23,313 nucleotides of DNA from positions 1 to 23,313 of the IMG/VR virus record IMGVR_UViG_3300038303_000284; one strand, given 5' to 3'. Under the pieces are notes generated by a model. That model saw only the letters and a list, made by a program, of their open reading frames with translations, was not told the DNA's origin and ran no database searches. This document shows positions 17,671-23,313 of the stretch, piece by piece. Within the stretch, counting starts at the first letter, position 1. Every line of letters begins with the position of its first letter. Source of the stretch: a virus. Made by a program: the position numbers and the translations under genes.

Positions 17671-19708
17671 AGAAAAGGAAGAGTCTCGCGAAATCAGGAT
17701 CGCGGGTGAAAAACCTATTAAAATAGGTATTGATCATAGCGAAAACTATATACCTATGGATAACTACAAGGACAATAACTATAAACCTATAATCAAAAGG
17801 GATTGTCATTTCTGTAAAAAATGCGTAAGCTACTATAAAGAAATGCACGATAACGGAATAACCTCTGAGCCATTCATGCCTGCCTGTGAAGGCGACTATC
17901 GACTGCTAGCCAAGAAGATGAAAGATCAAGGCTTATCTGACGAAGAGTTACAGAGCTACAAGATACTACAAGACCCAGTCGCTTGGGCTAAGTTCGAGTT
18001 CGATTGGGAAGCCAGATGGTATCAGGAAGAGATTATGCGATGTTCATCTCAGTTTAAGGCGATACGCGCAGGACGTCGTGTCGGCAAAACTGAAGCGATG
18101 AGCGTTCTTGCTCTTTGGAAATTATTTACTAATGGTGGATTAATTGATAGACAATTTGAGATATTAGTACTCGCCCCGTATCAGCCACAGGTCGCAAAGA
18201 TTTTTGACACTATGCGTGATTTTATACGTCGGTCCTCTACACTAAACATGCCAGGCATGATCAAGAGGAATGTCCTTAATCCACAAATGATTGAATTCAG
18301 CTCAGGTGGAGTTATCCGAGGCTGGTCTTCTGGCGCACATTCGGGCGCAAAATCCGATAAGGTTCGCGGCCAAGACGCAGACTTTATCATCATGGACGAA
18401 GTTGATTATATCAATGACAGCGACATCGAAGTAATCATGGCGATAATGGCTTCTCACCCGACTTGCGAACTCATTGTCTCGTCCACACCTACCGGAATAC
18501 GAAAAAAACTTTATAACTGGTGCTATGACAAAAGCCAGGGATTTAAAGAATTTTGGTTTATATCTGCTGAGTCTCCTAGTTGGACTCCAAAAGTAGATCA
18601 TATGTTTAAGCAGAACTATTCACAAACTGGATATAATCGAGAATTTCTAGCCGAATTTGGTGACGAAGCAGAGGGTGTGTTCCGAAGTGAGGATGTGAAC
18701 AGGACTCTTGCCGACTATACCTATGAGGATTGTATTCCGCATGCTGAGTCTAAATATGTTATTGGAGTCGATTGGGGTAAAACTACGGGTACGCATATCG
18801 TCGTGGTAGAGTCTATGAATCTTGATGGCAAGATAATATATAAGTCTGTTGAAAAGCATATAATAAGAACTCAGGAATTTCAGCAAATAGAAGCTATAAA
18901 AAAGATAATGGATCTAGATAAAAAATGGGGTAATCAAACTGCATTTATTTATGTGGATGCCGGGTATGGACATGTCCAAGTTGAAATGATGTGGAAATAT
19001 GATGTAGACTATCCGCAGGAAAGAACTAGATATAAAGAGCGCGTTAAGCCCATAACAATGAATAAGAACATAGAAATATCAGATCCCATTAGTGGGCTTC
19101 CCATTAAAAAACCCGTGAAGCAATTCATGGTTGATGCCTCGTCTAGGTCAGTAGAAATGAGACAGATTATATTTCCTGCCTCCGAAGATACAACAACGCG
19201 GATAGTTCCTAGCGAAATTCCTTTCGCAAATATTGGGATTTTGCAACAAATGAGGAACTTTAAGATTGTAAAATATAGCCCCACAGGCGTGCCCACCTAT
19301 TCTCAAGACTATGAACATACACTCACGGCGTGGATGCTTGCGATTATGGGTCATATACTTGAGTTTAGTGATATGAAAAAAATAGAGTACATTATGGATG
19401 TTGCGTATTCTGTTGGATTCAGTAGTGATTCTGATCAGGATCAGCAATTCCCAGAACTTGCCAAGCTAGATAAAGAGGTTGGATTAGACGAAGCTAAATT
19501 ATTCCAAAAGAAAATGCAAAAAGATTTGAAGCCACAAAAAAGGTCCGATGAAGATCAGGGAGAAAATTTGATAGCTGGTTCAGATATAGGGCTATATGTT
19601 TCCAGACGTCAAACTATTGTCAGAACTAAGGGCGAGTCGATAAAGCCTAGAACCGGCTATTATGGGAAAAGCCCTAGAAGTAATTATCGGGGCAGGAGAA
19701 ATATATAA
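17663..19708 (+). CDS. terL: Terminase large subunit (ATPase and nuclease of DNA packaging)
   Basis: 681 residues. The motor pumps phage DNA into the prohead and cuts it. Walker A is RAGRRVGKT (135-143), Walker B FIIMDEVD (241-248, catalytic E246), and the coupling motif SSTPTG (273-278). The RNase H-fold nuclease follows with VIGVDWGKT (D370), FIYVDAGYG (D432) and a third acidic site around SQDYEHTLTAW (D549). An N-terminal extension of about 110 residues before the ATPase core carries C48-x2-C51-x2-C54 and C75, a probable metal site that many terminases lack. The last 110 residues are polar and basic. Upstream overlap is 8 nt; downstream TAATG overlaps the next gene. Confidence 0.96.
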   Translation: MSKEKEESREIRIAGEKPIKIGIDHSENYIPMDNYKDNNYKPIIKRDCHFCKKCVSYYKEMHDNGITSEPFMPACEGDYRLLAKKMKDQGLSDEELQSYKILQDPVAWAKFEFDWEARWYQEEIMRCSSQFKAIRAGRRVGKTEAMSVLALWKLFTNGGLIDRQFEILVLAPYQPQVAKIFDTMRDFIRRSSTLNMPGMIKRNVLNPQMIEFSSGGVIRGWSSGAHSGAKSDKVRGQDADFIIMDEVDYINDSDIEVIMAIMASHPTCELIVSSTPTGIRKKLYNWCYDKSQGFKEFWFISAESPSWTPKVDHMFKQNYSQTGYNREFLAEFGDEAEGVFRSEDVNRTLADYTYEDCIPHAESKYVIGVDWGKTTGTHIVVVESMNLDGKIIYKSVEKHIIRTQEFQQIEAIKKIMDLDKKWGNQTAFIYVDAGYGHVQVEMMWKYDVDYPQERTRYKERVKPITMNKNIEISDPISGLPIKKPVKQFMVDASSRSVEMRQIIFPASEDTTTRIVPSEIPFANIGILQQMRNFKIVKYSPTGVPTYSQDYEHTLTAWMLAIMGHILEFSDMKKIEYIMDVAYSVGFSSDSDQDQQFPELAKLDKEVGLDEAKLFQKKMQKDLKPQKRSDEDQGENLIAGSDIGLYVSRRQTIVRTKGESIKPRTGYYGKSPRSNYRGRRNI

Positions 19709-21633
19709 TGGGTTTATTCGCTAAAAAACCAGGCAAGTATAAGAAGGAAAGGGTCCTTCAGGATAATTTTAACAAGCCGGTTAGAAGAGAAAATACGAAT
19801 CAAGAGGATCTTGCCGAAGAGCTTGCTAAAAATACTTTCGGACCTATCAAAAGAAATATAGATCTTGCCAATAAGCTCCTACCATTATTCGAAGAAAAAT
19901 GTAGAGCCACTCATATCTTTGTTCCTGAAATTATGACTGAAGTTAGATCGGCAGTCAAAAGAAAAGATAGTTCAAACATACTGGGTGATAAAATTAGTTT
20001 TGCGCTATTTTTAACCTGCATCAAAAAATACGAAGAGCTAAAGATAGAGTACGCATTAACTATACAAGATAGTATTTCCGACAACCCAGAAATGGCCGCG
20101 AGATCTGTAACTAGATTAAAATCTAGAGTAATTGCAGGTATCTCGGAAGAGGATTATCTGCTATTTGTATCTCTTTGGTTACTGAACTATTCAGCTTCTA
20201 AGTACCAGCAAATATTTAATGTCCCGATGGCCACGAGTATCGCGAATAAGCACTCTGAAGGAGCTGGGGCCACAGCTCAGGGCGTAGCTATTCTAATATC
20301 CGCCACTGCTTTTGCTACAGCCGTTGATACGATATATGAAAATTTAAATGATTTATATAATTTAAGGCGCACAAATGTCCATACCGATGAAACTCCAATT
20401 TTGGAGGGCAACAGATTAGATCAGCTTGCGCTTAAAAAAGTATCTGAAGGCGACTACGAGACGATACTTAATTTCGCCGTGCGATACATATATTCATCTG
20501 GAGATCAAAAATATGATCCTTGGATAAATTATCTAACAACAAGACAAACCAGAAACGCGTCTATAGATGCGTATAAATATTATCCTGCGTATTCAAAAGA
20601 GATTTTTTTAAAGATAAATTCTTTTTCTGATAAAGACGATCACGATACAGACTATGTCCAATCAGCATTAAGTGAAGAATTCGATCAGAGATTCGCAGAA
20701 AGGTTTAGATATAATACTAATGGACTAATCGGGCTTAGTCAGACATTGCAGAAGTCCGCCGCCAGAAACAATGCATTCTTGTTAACCGCAGGCCAAAGCG
20801 CTAGTTACCGTATGAAAAAGAGCCAGACTTGCTGCCTAGTCCGGATTCTCACTCTCTCTACACAAATTACAAAAAGAGATATCAAGATAATGCGGAGTCT
20901 TTTGAGATGTGCGTCATCATCAATAACAATAACCGAAAGTGAGAAGGCAGGCATTACTATAGCAGATCTAAAGGCTTTTGACGGTATAAATTATGCAGTC
21001 ACATATGCTAGATCGGTATTTGCCTCGCTATTAGGTCAACTAGGGAATAATATATATAACAATATAAATGATAATGTGGAACGAAGTATCGGAGTAAAGT
21101 GTTTAGCATTCTTCAATTTACAGCAGTTATTTATTGAAGAAGCAGAAGCCCTCGTGTCGAAGTTTAACAATGAGTCCAATATGGTTTTTGGAGATGAGTA
21201 CAGAAGGTATTTGAATTCTGACAATACCATAAAAGAAAGATATAGGCTGCGATTGCTGAATGACACCCAATATATTCTCTCTAGGATATTGGATGAAGCC
21301 CTATATGAATGCAGTGATATATCCGATGATATCGCTGATGAGAACATCAATGCCACAGTAAGCGGTTTGGAATTACCCTCAGAACAGTATACAATTGATA
21401 TTCCAGAAGATGTGCTAGATGAATACTTCTCGGATAGTCAGCCGATACAGCTGAACACAAAGTCTAGCCTATTCGAGGATCGTTCGAAGCTCTTTATACC
21501 TGCGATAGATAGGGTGGGTGGCTTAGAAACTTCCGAGGAAGTTATTAGAAATATACTAAGAACTTGTAAAATAGAACTTAGCACAGAAGAAATAAAACGG
21601 ATGTTAAAGGATACAGATGGGACTTCTAGGTAG
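19708..21633 (+). CDS. Large protein of unknown function between terminase and portal
   Basis: 641 residues, start ATG 19708 overlapping the terminase stop, with AGGAG upstream. It is largely helical and polar, with one Ala-rich hydrophobic stretch (QGVAILISATAFATAVDTIY, about residues 191-210) and an acidic C-terminus (DIPEDVLDEYFSD). The opening MGLFAKKPGK resembles the opening of many portal genes, but the body lacks portal landmarks. Position between terL and portal suggests a head-assembly or packaging role. No family recognised. It overlaps the portal start by 17 nt. Confidence 0.75.
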   Translation: MGLFAKKPGKYKKERVLQDNFNKPVRRENTNQEDLAEELAKNTFGPIKRNIDLANKLLPLFEEKCRATHIFVPEIMTEVRSAVKRKDSSNILGDKISFALFLTCIKKYEELKIEYALTIQDSISDNPEMAARSVTRLKSRVIAGISEEDYLLFVSLWLLNYSASKYQQIFNVPMATSIANKHSEGAGATAQGVAILISATAFATAVDTIYENLNDLYNLRRTNVHTDETPILEGNRLDQLALKKVSEGDYETILNFAVRYIYSSGDQKYDPWINYLTTRQTRNASIDAYKYYPAYSKEIFLKINSFSDKDDHDTDYVQSALSEEFDQRFAERFRYNTNGLIGLSQTLQKSAARNNAFLLTAGQSASYRMKKSQTCCLVRILTLSTQITKRDIKIMRSLLRCASSSITITESEKAGITIADLKAFDGINYAVTYARSVFASLLGQLGNNIYNNINDNVERSIGVKCLAFFNLQQLFIEEAEALVSKFNNESNMVFGDEYRRYLNSDNTIKERYRLRLLNDTQYILSRILDEALYECSDISDDIADENINATVSGLELPSEQYTIDIPEDVLDEYFSDSQPIQLNTKSSLFEDRSKLFIPAIDRVGGLETSEEVIRNILRTCKIELSTEEIKRMLKDTDGTSR

Positions 21634-23313
21634 AGTTGCCGCGCTTTTTTCTGCAACAAAGGTAGAGCATGAAGATATTAAGCTTGCTCAGGGCAAGAAA
21701 TCTGAGTCGATAGGGGAGGCGATAAAGACCTCTCCGAGACAAGCAGTATCTACACTTTATTATAAAACAAGCTTATCCGCAAGAGGGTATCCGGGTTTAT
21801 CTTCGGGATCTGAAAATGGCTTCATTTCTCCGATGTATAACTTAGGCGAAATAGGTAAAACTTTAGATATTGAATCTTATTTTGCTGCCTCGATCAGAAG
21901 GCATAGAGAACTAGTAATGAAGGAGGGATGGTATCTGCAGGGTAAAGACAACGAGACCATCTCTTACGTAAAAGACAGGCTTGCAGAAATAGAACTTATA
22001 ACTGGTGAACCTATCTCCGCAATAGTCAGAGAGCTTTTAACTAATCTCATTGCATATGGCAACTCAATGCTGATACTCAAAAGAGATCCGTTAAGATCTA
22101 GTGGCTCATCTATAAGAATGTTTGGTAAAACAATGCAGCCTATATCCGGGCTGTATCCTTCAGATCCCACGAGTATGGCTGTTAAAAAGAATGAGTTCGG
22201 TAGACCGATGCAGTGGAAGCAAAAACTTTGGGATGCCCAAAAGGAAAAAAAGTTTAGTTCATCAGATGTAGTGCACTTCACACTCGACAGAAAATCCGGA
22301 TTTACATTTGGCACACCCTATATAATTCCCGTGCTCGAAGATATTAGGGCTCTCAGAAGACTTGAAGAGCTAGCAGAACTCGTAACACACAAGCACACTT
22401 TTCCTCTGTTTCATGCCAAGGTTGGGACTAAGGATAAGCCCGCGGGGTATGTTACTGCGCCGGATGGATCCAGTTATTCAGAAGTAGATATGATCGGATC
22501 ACAAGTCGATGCACTTCCTCCGGAAGGCGGCCTTGTTACTACGGAGCGAGTGGAAATAAATATGCTTGGGACTGAGGGGCAAGTGTTAGACCTCCAGCCA
22601 TATTTAGCTCACTTCGAAGCCAGGGTTTTAGGTGGGTTAAGGTTATCCGGTATCGATCTAGGTCGAGGAGATACTGCCAACAGAGCTACTGCCCAGACAG
22701 TCACAAAGAGCTTAGTCGACGCATGTTCTGAAATACAGAATGTATTTGCAGAAATATTTACGGCTAAAGTTATTGACATATTGCTGTTAGAGGGCGGGTT
22801 TGATCTTAACAAAGAGACCAGAGTTGTCCTAAAATTCCCCGATATTGATCGTGAGGAAATGCGTGCGCATCAAAATCATGGGATACAACTATTTTTACAA
22901 AATGCCATAACGCAAGACGAGCTTAGAACTGAATATCTGAACAAAGAATCATACCTCGATAAAGATCGAAAGAATACTTTCCATGAGTTGTATACCAAGC
23001 CGTTGACTGAACTTAGCGCACAGAACAAGAGTCGTTCAGAAGGATCATCTAACGCGACTGCTAATAAATCTCGTCCAACTAATCAGCATGGTACCGCCAG
23101 CACTAAAAAGGCAGTCGCTCAGAATAGTGAAGTATCTAAGAAGTTATATGATGAGTTCGGATATTCTTGGGGAGAAATGTGCGATGGGATATGCGATCTT
23201 ACCAATAATAGCGTTAAGTATAATAAGATAGTTAAATCCGAAGATATCAAAAGATGCCTAATCGCTAAAACAGAGATGATGGTTGCAGACGCGAAAAAAT
23301 ATTTACTTTCTGA
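21617..23313 (+). CDS. Portal protein (partial, runs off the right edge)
   Basis: 565 residues seen, still open at the window end: the final TGA is out of frame, with the last complete codon being TCT. Portals form the dodecameric ring at the head vertex through which DNA passes and on which the terminase docks. Support comes from RELLTNLIAYGNSMLILKRD (138-157), the usual portal helix-strand with the YGNS core, then GLYPSDPTSM, the VVHFTLDR and FGTPYIIPVLEDI segment, and DLQPYLAHFEARV followed by GLRLSGIDLG, all in the expected order. A Ser/Asn/Lys-rich linker near residues 475-510 leads to an extra C-terminal region with paired Cys (MCDGICDL) that is not typical and may be a fused or extended domain. 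Confidence 0.85.
   Translation, partial: MGLLGRVAALFSATKVEHEDIKLAQGKKSESIGEAIKTSPRQAVSTLYYKTSLSARGYPGLSSGSENGFISPMYNLGEIGKTLDIESYFAASIRRHRELVMKEGWYLQGKDNETISYVKDRLAEIELITGEPISAIVRELLTNLIAYGNSMLILKRDPLRSSGSSIRMFGKTMQPISGLYPSDPTSMAVKKNEFGRPMQWKQKLWDAQKEKKFSSSDVVHFTLDRKSGFTFGTPYIIPVLEDIRALRRLEELAELVTHKHTFPLFHAKVGTKDKPAGYVTAPDGSSYSEVDMIGSQVDALPPEGGLVTTERVEINMLGTEGQVLDLQPYLAHFEARVLGGLRLSGIDLGRGDTANRATAQTVTKSLVDACSEIQNVFAEIFTAKVIDILLLEGGFDLNKETRVVLKFPDIDREEMRAHQNHGIQLFLQNAITQDELRTEYLNKESYLDKDRKNTFHELYTKPLTELSAQNKSRSEGSSNATANKSRPTNQHGTASTKKAVAQNSEVSKKLYDEFGYSWGEMCDGICDLTNNSVKYNKIVKSEDIKRCLIAKTEMMVADAKKYLLS

Overview
The window looks like part of the genome of a tailed double-stranded DNA phage (or a prophage of one). 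The + strand right half encodes a large terminase subunit, a portal protein and adjacent putative virion genes. Genes have clear Shine-Dalgarno sites, so the host is bacterial. The host cannot be named from the sequence. I see no tRNA, rRNA, CRISPR array, insertion sequence or integrase.

Left half (1-9110, all genes on the minus strand): an unusual array of 18 cistrons. Unit 1 is a long protein running off the left edge (855 residues seen). It has a DFDGD motif that could be the metal-binding site of a two-barrel RNA polymerase, though this is unproven. Units 2-18 are small proteins of 31-201 residues: several Cys-rich zinc-ribbon candidates, two or three membrane candidates, a coiled coil, a very basic peptide and many unknowns. 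Nearly every gene sits in the same casing. Reading the minus strand, the order is gene, GC-rich terminator-like hairpin (often with a UUCG loop), a spacer of about 28 nt with no G at all, a second conserved hairpin with compensatory base changes, a Shine-Dalgarno site, and the next ATG. Imperfect pairs in these hairpins are G-U in minus-strand RNA but would be C-A mismatches in plus-strand RNA, so they act, if at all, in the RNA of the array. Unit numbers below run left to right; transcription runs from unit 18 to unit 1.

Middle (about 9110-9324): an AT-rich divergent region with two exact copies of a 10-mer (TATATAAACT) and a run of nine Gs. It separates the array from the rightward genes and is the likely place for promoters in both directions.

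Right half (9325-23313, all genes on the plus strand, visibly more AT-rich, with many AGA and ATA codons): first a monomeric class II (adenosylcobalamin-dependent) ribonucleotide reductase with all its catalytic cysteines, closed by a terminator. Then comes a tightly packed operon: a small unknown gene, a four-cysteine protein, a 999-residue protein carrying a DEDD-exonuclease-like N-terminus and a RecB-like PD-(D/E)XK nuclease near the C-terminus, three Gly/Ala-rich putative virion or membrane-associated proteins, the large terminase, a 641-residue unknown, and the portal, which runs off the right edge. Many of these genes overlap by 1-44 nt, implying translational coupling.

The most interesting feature is the array: 18 consecutive genes, each bracketed by a strand-polarised hairpin pair with fixed spacing, next to a gene that might encode a divergent polymerase. 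Whether the element is a promoter, an RNA-processing site, an mRNA-stability device or a translational control element cannot be decided from sequence alone.
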